A DNA stretch of 64,000 nucleotides from Arcticibacter sp045629565 (GTDB taxonomy: Bacteria > Bacteroidota > Bacteroidia > Sphingobacteriales > Sphingobacteriaceae). The position numbers were made by a program, and so were the translations under genes. This document shows, in pieces, positions 25,551 through 32,863 of the stretch. The notes below the pieces were generated by a model, which was given only the letters and a program-made list of their open reading frames with translations, ran no database searches and was not told the origin of the DNA. The stretch is from the NCBI RefSeq assembly GCF_045629565.1, contig NZ_JAZQRL010000033.1, positions 1 through 64,000 of the forward strand. The letters are read 5' to 3'. Position 1 is the stretch's first letter, and each line of letters begins with the position of its first letter.

Positions 25551-26828
25551 TTAACCTCGCGTTAGTCTGCTGGAACCTCTCGAAGGTCTTTCTCCTGCAG
25601 AAGAACCGCGGTTGCTGCGGGAATTGCCAGAAGGTTGTGAGCGCTCCCTCGGAGCTCTTTCTACTTGAGGCGTAGTCCTTTGCGGAGCTTGGGCCCTTTG
25701 TGCTCTGTCTGACTGTACACCCTGCACAGCTCTTTGTGGCGTTCTCTCGGTTCTTGGTGCTCCTGTGGCGCGCCTTTCGGAGCTTTCGGAGGTTCGACCG
25801 CTCGGTCTGTTTTCCGGAAGCGTTCCGGAAGGGCGGGTCTCAGCCTGCTGTCCTCTCGCAGGTCTGTTTGTCCACGAGCCCCGGTTTTCGCCATTGGCCG
25901 TCGTATTCTCGCGGTTTCTTACGCCCCCGGTATTGGGTCTGGAGTTATGATCCTCCCTCGGACGAGTGGTCGAGGGCCTGGTATTGTCCCTGTTCCGGTC
26001 ATCGTTAGAAGGGCGGTTATTGTTATTGTTTCCGTAGCGTTCAGGATCGTCTCTGCGCGGACGAGATACCGAACTTGCTCTGTCATGATCGTTTCTGCCG
26101 TTTAGTTCCGGACGGTAGACGCGAACAGAACCCCTTTCGGCTACCGTTCTGCCGGGCCTGTTCGAAGCATGAACCTGGTGAACGGGAATTCTGCCCCGGG
26201 TATAGCGTTCCATTTCTCTGCGGTGCGGACCCGCGAAATATCTTCTGTTGTCACGCACATAGATATTATTGATAATCGTGGTATGTCCATAAAAACTACC
26301 GTATCTGTTTCTGGGTACATGATAGTTGTATACAGACCTGTGGGTGATATAACGTTGAGGTACAAAGATCCATCTAGCCAGCGGTATGTTGATGTTGATA
26401 TTGATGTCGAGGCCAGGGCCCAGTGGTGCCCATCCGTAGTAGCCGCCTCCGGATCTCCAGTTCACCCATGCCGGACCCCATTCAGAACCCGGCACCCAGA
26501 TCCATCCATAATAATCGTCAAAGAGCCAGCGTCCGTAGTGAAAAGGCGCCCAACCCCAGTCGTAGTCAGAAACCCAGGTGTTGCCATAGTCAGTAACTAC
26601 CCAGTGCCCCCTTGTGCCATAGGGCTGAAATCCTTCCTCTACATTGGGGATCCATACACGGCCGTGATCCTGATAGTTGATCCATTGTCCGTATGGTGAA
26701 AGCTCGTCATAGAAAGTCTGGAAAGATACACTGGCGCCCGGCTGTGATAGGGTGCTTGCTGTGCTGCTCAAGCTGCTGAACATTGTCCCCAATATTAACA
26801 GCATTAAAACCCGTTTAAGATCTTTCAT
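25551..26828 (-). CDS. DUF6600 family secreted protein with low-complexity tail
   Basis: A 425-aa protein with an N-terminal signal peptide (LMLLILGTMFSSLSSTAST). The DUF6600 region (about 35-170) is rich in W, Y and G: LSPYGQWINY, DWGWAPFHYGRW and YYGWIWVPGSEWGPAWV. After residue 210 the protein becomes a long disordered tail of R, N, P, S and T (for example NNNNRPSNDDRNRD), with no cysteine. It is probably exported to the periplasm or surface. Function unknown. A hairpin terminator follows. Confidence 0.88.
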   Translation of the reverse strand: MKDLKRVLMLLILGTMFSSLSSTASTLSQPGASVSFQTFYDELSPYGQWINYQDHGRVWIPNVEEGFQPYGTRGHWVVTDYGNTWVSDYDWGWAPFHYGRWLFDDYYGWIWVPGSEWGPAWVNWRSGGGYYGWAPLGPGLDINININIPLARWIFVPQRYITHRSVYNYHVPRNRYGSFYGHTTIINNIYVRDNRRYFAGPHRREMERYTRGRIPVHQVHASNRPGRTVAERGSVRVYRPELNGRNDHDRASSVSRPRRDDPERYGNNNNNRPSNDDRNRDNTRPSTTRPREDHNSRPNTGGVRNRENTTANGENRGSWTNRPARGQQAETRPSGTLPENRPSGRTSESSERRATGAPRTERTPQRAVQGVQSDRAQRAQAPQRTTPQVERAPRERSQPSGNSRSNRGSSAGERPSRGSSRLTRG

Positions 26829-27205
26829 AAAGTGTGTGTTTTAATGATTAGAGTAGATACATCAGGAAAGGTTTATCCTGGTACCCGCTATAATTCAATT
26901 GTTACGTGTGTTACATAAGACGTTTAAAACCAACTAAAAGTGTCAGAGGCTGCTAACAATAAGTGATTACCCTTCTTTGCTATCAGGCAGAGAATGACCG
27001 CAGGAGTTACCGTGATGAGTCCGACCTGGGTACTTGAAAGTCGGACTTATCACGAGATTAGCAGGCGGTCTTAACGGAGTCATTTAGCGCGAGGTTAATG
27101 CATGGGATTGTGCGAAATGGTATCATTTAAGGAAAATTTGGTCGATTTTGGCAAAAAAATCGTCATGTGCTCTTTGCCGTTCTATATTGCCTTCCAAATT
27201 ATAAG
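26829..27205. other. 377-bp divergent intergenic region
   Basis: Separates the leftward DUF6600 gene from the rightward orphan gene. It holds the hairpin element at 26996-27070 and AGGAAAGGTTTATCCT at 26872-26879 and beyond, a minor imperfect repeat. No TAnnTTTG box was seen close to either start. No coding frame looks real. Confidence 0.5.
26996..27070 (+). ncRNA. candidate structured RNA element (two nested helices)
   Basis: Outer helix GACCGC (26996-27001) with GCGGTC (27065-27070); inner helix CGTGATGAGTCCGAC (27011-27025) with GTCGGACTTATCACG (27040-27054), 15 pairs including one G-U. The inner loop is 14 nt. The structure is 135 bp upstream of the rightward gene and has no U-tract. It may be a leader element, a small RNA or a protein-binding DNA cruciform. 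The strand is a guess. Confidence 0.4.
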
Positions 27206-28207
27206 ATGATGGCAAAAGTAAACAGCAAAGGGATGGTAAGCGGAATGGCAGGTTCCTTAGTATACCGCAATTATCGCGGCATAAACATCATCCAGGGAAA
27301 ACCCCGAAAATTTAAACAAACTGAAGGAAGCATCAGGGCCGCTACCGAGTTTGGCCTGTCGAGCTCGACAGCAGGAGTGATTCGCTCCGCTTTTATGCCG
27401 TCCTACCTTCACCGGGACGGAGAGGCGGCAGCCCGCTGTACACAGCTGGTGTATCGCAGTATTCGTAATAGCCTCACCGGCTTCAGGGGGCATCGCGACC
27501 TGCATGACGGAGACCTGAGCTTTTTGACAGGGATGGAGTTTAATATCAAAAGCAGGCTGAGCGAGGTGTTCCAGGTTAGTCATCAGGTGAGCCGGGACGG
27601 GCAGGGTAAGATAGTGGTCTCTCTGGCAGCCATAGAGGCTAAGGCCGCTATTCGTCCGCCTTCCTGGATACTGAAGCAAACCAGTCGGTACCGTGTCCGC
27701 TTCAGCCTGATAGGTTTCAACTTCCGCAGGGAATACTACGAATATCTGGAGTTCAGGGATGTGGAGATCGATAAGTATCAAAAGATAGAAGCGCAGCAGA
27801 TCGTCTTCCAAACTGAGCCGCCCAAAGATCAGATCCTGTTACTAAGCATGACGCTGATGGCCTATAGCGGTATATCAAGGGACAACGAAAGTACATTGCT
27901 AAACTCCAGGGAATTCAGTCCTGGCGCGTTGATTGCCGCTTATGCAGCAGAAGAAGTAGGGGAACTCCCCGGAGAACCAATGGATCAGGCATTAACCGGA
28001 ATACCCCCGCAGCGGTGGCCGAATATGGTACTTATTGGTTATGAAGGCAACAGACTGATCAGGGAGCTGGCTAGAAAAGTCAGGGGTGAAACGAAAAAGG
28101 CGATTTCGAAGAATATCGCCAGGAGTATACCCAAGATTAAGCCGGATAGTGAGGCACCGGGAGATTTAACAGGCAAGCGTGTCTCCTTTAAACGCGGAAA
28201 GGCTTAG
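27206..28207 (+). CDS. hypothetical protein, N-terminus reminiscent of DUF6266
   Basis: The start was taken at the first of two ATGs (27206/27209), giving 333-334 aa; the upstream frame from 27167 has no support. The first 45 residues (KGMVSGMAGSLVYRNYRGIN, then a KPRK basic patch) resemble the beta-hairpin start of DUF6266 proteins. The middle is beta-rich and the last 50 residues are very basic (KKAISKNIARSIPKIK, GKRVSFKRGKA). No signal peptide or membrane helix. Function unknown. It is alone in its transcript, and a hairpin spans its stop codon. Confidence 0.7.
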   Translation: MMAKVNSKGMVSGMAGSLVYRNYRGINIIQGKPRKFKQTEGSIRAATEFGLSSSTAGVIRSAFMPSYLHRDGEAAARCTQLVYRSIRNSLTGFRGHRDLHDGDLSFLTGMEFNIKSRLSEVFQVSHQVSRDGQGKIVVSLAAIEAKAAIRPPSWILKQTSRYRVRFSLIGFNFRREYYEYLEFRDVEIDKYQKIEAQQIVFQTEPPKDQILLLSMTLMAYSGISRDNESTLLNSREFSPGALIAAYAAEEVGELPGEPMDQALTGIPPQRWPNMVLIGYEGNRLIRELARKVRGETKKAISKNIARSIPKIKPDSEAPGDLTGKRVSFKRGKA

Positions 28208-28222
28208 AAAGGACACGCTTGC
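28173..28222 (+). terminator. hairpin overlapping the stop codon
   Basis: GCAAGCGTGTCTCCTTT (28173-28189) pairs with AAAGGACACGCTTGC (28208-28222), with one bulged T and an inner A. It reads through the last codons of the 334-aa gene and probably ends that transcript. The 3' side has no U-tract. Confidence 0.6.
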
Positions 28223-28251
28223 AAACGGATCATGAGAGGCGTTATTGCCGA

Positions 28252-29283
28252 CTAAGCCCGTTCTGCCGACTTTGCCCAAATGTTTATCGAAGAATCGATC
28301 GCATATTTGTCGATTTCCGCCAGTTCAGTTTCGGTGAAATCAGGCTTTTCCAGAGCTTTTACGCAATCTTCAACTTGCTGTGGCCGACTAGCACCGATCA
28401 ACGCCGAGGTGACTCTGCCATTCCGAAGCACCCAGGAAATAGCCATCTGTGCCAACGTCTGCCCGCGGCCTTGAGCTATATCGTTCAATGCCCGGATATT
28501 GCTGAGCGTGTCTTCATTCAGGAAGTCTGGATTGAGCGACTTATGCTGATTGGCACGGCTACCTTCAGGTATTTCGTTCAGGTATTTGTCTGTCAGCATT
28601 CCCTGAGCGAGTGGTGAGAAAACGATCGATCCTATGCCGAGATCTTCCAGCGTATCAATAAGTCCGTCTTCTTCAATCCATCTGTTTAGCATCGAATAGC
28701 TTGGCTGGTGGATCAGGCATGGCGTGCCCAGTTCTTTCAAGATAGCCACGGCCTCCCTGGTTCGTTTGGAATTATAGGACGATAAGCCAACATAAAGTGC
28801 CCGACCAGAGCGCACGATGTGATCAAGTGCCATCATCGTCTCTTCCAGGGGAGTATCCGGATCAAACCGGTGGGAGTAAAATATATCTACATAGTCAAGC
28901 CCCATTCTCTTCAGACTTTGATCGCAGCTTGAGATCAGGTATTTTCGGCTTCCCCACTCGCCGTATGGTCCCGGCCACATATTATAACCCGCTTTGGTAG
29001 AGATAACCAGTTCATCACGATAACCGGCAAAGTCATCTTTCAAGATCTGACCGAAGGCCGTTTCCGCGCTTCCCGGAGGGGGGCCATAGTTATTGGCGAG
29101 ATCAAAATGGGTGATGCCGAGGTCGAACGCTGTTCTGCATATTGCTTTTTTATTGGCATGCTTGGCGTCTTCGCCGAAGTTGTGCCAAAGGCCTAAGGAC
29201 AAAGCGGGTAATTTGAGGCCGCTCTTTCCACAACGGTTGTAAACCATTTGTTCGTAGCGGCTATCTGAGGGATTCCATTTCAT
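28252..29283 (-). CDS. yghZ: aldo/keto reductase, YghZ type
   Basis: A 343-aa TIM-barrel reductase. The subgroup segment NNYGPPPGSAETAFGQIL and TKAGYNMWPGPYGEWGSR match YghZ (L-glyceraldehyde 3-phosphate reductase) very closely. Catalytic D, Y, K and H are visible in HFDLANNY, ISTKAG and YSHRFD. It reduces reactive aldehydes such as L-glyceraldehyde 3-phosphate or methylglyoxal with NADPH. It is monocistronic. The upstream 170 bp contain no clear promoter box. Confidence 0.92.
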   Translation of the reverse strand: MKWNPSDSRYEQMVYNRCGKSGLKLPALSLGLWHNFGEDAKHANKKAICRTAFDLGITHFDLANNYGPPPGSAETAFGQILKDDFAGYRDELVISTKAGYNMWPGPYGEWGSRKYLISSCDQSLKRMGLDYVDIFYSHRFDPDTPLEETMMALDHIVRSGRALYVGLSSYNSKRTREAVAILKELGTPCLIHQPSYSMLNRWIEEDGLIDTLEDLGIGSIVFSPLAQGMLTDKYLNEIPEGSRANQHKSLNPDFLNEDTLSNIRALNDIAQGRGQTLAQMAISWVLRNGRVTSALIGASRPQQVEDCVKALEKPDFTETELAEIDKYAIDSSINIWAKSAERA

Positions 29284-29455
29284 GTTTTACTAATCTTTTT
29301 ACAGTGCAATACAAATCTGGAAAAAAGGTTTTAAACATCTGATGTTAGTTTTATTTTAACATATACTTTATCTTTAGCCAATCCATATCTTGTAATATTG
29401 CCGGCTAAGGCCGCACTCATGCAGGTTGGTAAAAACATTATATAAGTACCGTATT

Positions 29456-30247
29456 ATGAAAGTATATTTCGCTTTGTTTTTTTTAATGATTATTTCTTTT
29501 GCCAGTCAGGCACAAACCATGAAATGGAACCAGAATCCTGTGATTGCCCATCGGGGAGCATTTAAAAAGAACAATTATCCGGAAAATTCAATCGCATCGC
29601 TAAAGGAAGCTATACGACTTGATTGTTACGGATCGGAATTTGATGTACACATGACCCGGGACGGCGTCATTGTTGTAAATCATGATGCGGACTTCTATGG
29701 GATGGACATCTCTAGCTCCACCTATAAAGAGTTGTTGGTTAAAAAACTTCCGAATGGCGAAAGCATACCTACATTGGAGGCTTTTCTAAAAGAGGGAATG
29801 AAACAGAAAAAAACGAAGCTGATTCTGGAATTGAAGCCTGCTAAAACAGAGGAGGAGATGATGAGGCTAACGGAGGCAGCAGTTAAGATGGTTCATGATA
29901 TGAAAGCTACCGAATGGATTGAATATATCAGCTTCCATTATGGCTCTCTTAAGCGCATACTGGAGCTTGACCCGAAAGCTGCAGTCGCCTTCCTCGCTTC
30001 TGGTGATGGGGCGGTTTCTGCAGCGAAGCTTAAAGAAGATAAGTTTGCGGGTGCCGATTACAATTTTGCGGTTTATAAGGCAAACCCGGCTTTGTTTGAA
30101 GAGGCTCATCGTTTCGGTTTGACGATCAATGGCTGGACGGTTAATAAGGAAGAAGATCTGCTATGGATGTTAGATAATAAAGCGGACTATATTACTACCA
30201 ATGAGCCGGAGTTGCTCTTTGAACTGCTGGCTAAAAGAAAGAGATAG
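29456..30247 (+). CDS. secreted glycerophosphodiester phosphodiesterase
   Basis: The ATG at 29456 was chosen over a TTG at 29426 because it begins a clean signal peptide (MKVYFALFFLMIISFASQAQ). The mature GDPD domain starts VIAHRGAFKKNNYPENSIAS, which has the H-R-G and P-E-N motifs, followed by EFDVHMTRDGVIVVNHD (metal and catalytic His). It hydrolyses glycerophosphodiesters to glycerol 3-phosphate in the periplasm. It converges with the next gene, 4 bp between stops. Confidence 0.93.
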   Translation: MKVYFALFFLMIISFASQAQTMKWNQNPVIAHRGAFKKNNYPENSIASLKEAIRLDCYGSEFDVHMTRDGVIVVNHDADFYGMDISSSTYKELLVKKLPNGESIPTLEAFLKEGMKQKKTKLILELKPAKTEEEMMRLTEAAVKMVHDMKATEWIEYISFHYGSLKRILELDPKAAVAFLASGDGAVSAAKLKEDKFAGADYNFAVYKANPALFEEAHRFGLTINGWTVNKEEDLLWMLDNKADYITTNEPELLFELLAKRKR

Positions 30248-30251
30248 AATC

Positions 30252-31352
30252 CTAGGGCGTGGACCCGAGCAGCTTGTCTATTTTTTCGTCCCATGAGGCT
30301 TGAGCGATCCTGTTGAGTCCATGGGACGTTTCTTTATCGTAAGCTTTTTGCATGGCGTGCATGTCGCGAAAGGAGTCCAGATATTGCATATTCAGGAACG
30401 CGTCATAAGTATCAGGTTGCAGATCTGCGTTCTTTACTTTTTCTTTAAACTGTTCAGAAATGATCTTGACGATGTCGAAGTGGCGTTGTTCGTGGTTCAG
30501 GGTATAGGCGTCCCTGCCTGTTGTTCTCGACCAGGCCGCACTCTTGGGGAGGTATGCCTTTACAGCTATATGGACATGTACTACGCCGTTTATAATTTTA
30601 GCGTCCTGATTATAGCCGATGCCCGGCATGACAAGCGCCTGATATTTATTTGAAGAGATATTACGCGACTGAAAATCATCCCATCTGAGTTTTCGTTTAG
30701 ACGAATAGTAAATGGTATCGCCTTCTGTTTTTTCGGTGTAATCAGAAAAGGTAAACTTTACGCTCCGGGCAAGCCGGGGGTCGGTGTCGGCATTTGAGTT
30801 CATCCAGGTGTTGAAATAAACGAGGCTCGACTTGAGGAGACTTCTCAGATAGCCCTCTATCTGGGGGGTAATATTAGGCGATCTTACGTAATTGACCGCG
30901 TACTGGGTTGTAACAAGAGGTGCTACTCCATAATTTTTGGGGAGTCCGAAGGAGGCTTTGAGCGTTACCTTGCCGCTCACGTTACCGTTTGCAAGTACAG
31001 TTTCCCTGATATTTAGCTCTTCAATACCTAGAACAACAGCGGTTAGCGATTTATTTTTCGCCAGGTTCCTGTCCAAATAGCGACTGATTGCGGTAGCCGG
31101 TCCCCCTTGCAAATCAGCTTGCTTTGAAATCATTTTATTTGCCTGGGAGCTAGCCAGTAGCCTGGCAATAGGTTCTTTATTCGTTCGCTTGTCTTGAACC
31201 ACAGCGATATGATACTCCGCAGGTCTTACCCCAACCGGTATGTTTTCCAATACAATTTGCGCTGAAACATCGGCGGTGTGCAATACAGTCCCGGCAAAAA
31301 ATGCAACTATAAATTTGTAAATGATGTGTGTGTGTAATTCTCGCAACTTCAT
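30252..31352 (-). CDS. secreted DUF922-like protein with HExxH motif
   Basis: A 366-aa protein with a signal peptide-like N-terminus (FIVAFFAGTVLHTADVSA). The N-terminal half (30-190) is a beta-rich domain. The C-terminal half contains KRKLRWDDFQ and a zinc-protease-like H287-E-Q-R-H291 motif in LNHEQRHFDIVKI, as in DUF922, a family proposed to be secreted Zn-dependent proteases. Protease activity is inferred. Neighbours give no functional hint. Confidence 0.75.
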   Translation of the reverse strand: MKLRELHTHIIYKFIVAFFAGTVLHTADVSAQIVLENIPVGVRPAEYHIAVVQDKRTNKEPIARLLASSQANKMISKQADLQGGPATAISRYLDRNLAKNKSLTAVVLGIEELNIRETVLANGNVSGKVTLKASFGLPKNYGVAPLVTTQYAVNYVRSPNITPQIEGYLRSLLKSSLVYFNTWMNSNADTDPRLARSVKFTFSDYTEKTEGDTIYYSSKRKLRWDDFQSRNISSNKYQALVMPGIGYNQDAKIINGVVHVHIAVKAYLPKSAAWSRTTGRDAYTLNHEQRHFDIVKIISEQFKEKVKNADLQPDTYDAFLNMQYLDSFRDMHAMQKAYDKETSHGLNRIAQASWDEKIDKLLGSTP

Positions 31353-31467
31353 TCTCGACTCCGTTGATATAACGTTTCAGATTCGGAGGTAGTATGTTAA
31401 CTGGCCTTTCAGGAAATGGTACCATTGAATCAGTAAAAAGTACCACTAATATTGAATTTATAGTACT

Positions 31468-31475
31468 TAGATTTG
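31468..31475 (+). promoter_or_regulatory. -7 box TAGATTTG of the AraC gene
   Basis: TAGATTTG ends 6 bp before the ATG at 31482. This supports that start over an in-frame TTG at 31473, which lies inside the box. Confidence 0.65.
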
Positions 31476-31481
31476 TATCTG

Positions 31482-32393
31482 ATGAAACAATCGATACCCA
31501 TCTATGATATTAGTTCAATCTCGGAATCGGGAGAGAGCGATATCCTGGTGAGCAGATTCGCGGAATACGCCCAGGCGCATCATCACTTACATTATCCCCA
31601 CAGACATAACTTTTATCACATTGTACTGTTTACAAAGGGGAGAGGAACTCATGCCATAGACTTCGAAAACTTTGAGGTAAGGCCGTATCAGATATATTTC
31701 ATGATCCCGGGGCAAGTACATAGCTGGGATTTCCAAGGAGTGGTAGATGGGTATGTTATAAATTTCTCGACCTCTTTTTTTCAATCGTTTCTGTTAAGGC
31801 CAGACTATCTGGAAAACTTCGTCTTCTTCAACGGTTCATTAAGTCAGGCAGTTATCGACATTCCATTATCTAAACAGCAGCATCTTGGCGCTGTTTTTGA
31901 ACAGATATTGCTAGAGTTTAATCATCAGGGAAGGTTTGGCAGCGACTTATTGCGTACACTTCTTCTGCAGATTTTCATTGGCGTATCAAGAACGATCACA
32001 GAACACGATGTTCCTGTGGCCTCGACATATAATCAGATTCTGCTGAGGAATTTCAGGCTTTTGATCGATAAGCATTTTAACGAGCTCCGCCTTCCGAAAG
32101 AGTATGCGGACCTCTTGTATATAACACCAAATCATTTAAATGCTCTATGTAACGATACGCTCGGGTTTTCAGCCGGAGAACTTATCAGGAAGAGAGTGAT
32201 GTTGGAATCGAAGAGGCTATTGGTCAATCTGAATCTCAGTATATCTGAGATAGCTGATCAACTTAATTTTAGTGATAACTCGTACTTTTCCAGATTCTTC
32301 AAAAAATATACGGGTACGAGCCCCGAGGAGTTTAGAAAAAAAATATTCAAGAAAGAAAAAAATGAACAAAGTAGAATCCAATCATCAATATAA
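31482..32393 (+). CDS. AraC family transcriptional regulator
   Basis: A 303-aa regulator. An N-terminal cupin sensor (HHHLHYPHRHNFYHIVLF) is followed by a linker and a C-terminal double HTH (about 190-290): ADLLYITPNHLNALCNDTLG and ISEIADQLNFSDNSYFSRFFKKYTGTSPEEFR, read in parts. The ligand is unknown. The stop lies 32 bp inside the following DUF983 gene. The leader is nearly absent. Confidence 0.93.
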   Translation: MKQSIPIYDISSISESGESDILVSRFAEYAQAHHHLHYPHRHNFYHIVLFTKGRGTHAIDFENFEVRPYQIYFMIPGQVHSWDFQGVVDGYVINFSTSFFQSFLLRPDYLENFVFFNGSLSQAVIDIPLSKQQHLGAVFEQILLEFNHQGRFGSDLLRTLLLQIFIGVSRTITEHDVPVASTYNQILLRNFRLLIDKHFNELRLPKEYADLLYITPNHLNALCNDTLGFSAGELIRKRVMLESKRLLVNLNLSISEIADQLNFSDNSYFSRFFKKYTGTSPEEFRKKIFKKEKNEQSRIQSSI

Positions 32394-32808
32394 GCCGATT
32401 TCTGAATTTGCGGCCGCCCTTAAATGTAAGTGTCCGAGATGTCGGCGCGGGGACCTCTTTGACGGTCCCATGTACGGTTTTAAGAGCCAAACCATGCACA
32501 AGAGGTGTTCGCACTGCCATTTGGTGTATGAGCGGGAGCCGGGCTATTTTTATGTGGCGATGTTTGTGAGTTATGCATTTAACGTAGCGGAACTGGTTAT
32601 ATTGGGAGTGGCGACCTACTTGCTTACGGGAAATCTGGAAAACCCCTGGCTGTATCTGATTGTGCTCTTTTCCGGTGCTATCATTTTGGCTCCCTTCAAT
32701 TATCGGTATTCGAGAGTAGTGCTCATGTATTGGTTGAGTCCGGGTTTGCGTTTCAGTCGCGAGATGGCGGAGGCCCCTCCCCGGAGAGATGAAGATGCCC
32801 TGCAATAG
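32362..32808 (+). CDS. DUF983 family membrane protein
   Basis: The ATG at 32362 gives 148 aa and overlaps the AraC gene by 32 bp in another frame; a GAAAGAAAAAAATG site precedes it. The N-terminal zinc-ribbon-like segment CKCPRCRRGDLF and C-S-H-C is followed by two membrane helices (YVAMFVSYAFNVAELVILG and LYLIVLFSGAIILAPF), which is DUF983. Function is unknown. The overlap suggests translation coupled to the regulator. Confidence 0.88.
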   Translation: MNKVESNHQYKPISEFAAALKCKCPRCRRGDLFDGPMYGFKSQTMHKRCSHCHLVYEREPGYFYVAMFVSYAFNVAELVILGVATYLLTGNLENPWLYLIVLFSGAIILAPFNYRYSRVVLMYWLSPGLRFSREMAEAPPRRDEDALQ

Positions 32809-32863
32809 CAGGTATTCATTGGTGTAATGATCGCCGCTTATCCCATATGGCCGGGTGTTTCAG

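Noticed and set aside
25661..26272. Several open frames opposite and within the DUF6600 gene
   Set aside because: They arise from the low-complexity R/P/S-rich coding region in other frames.
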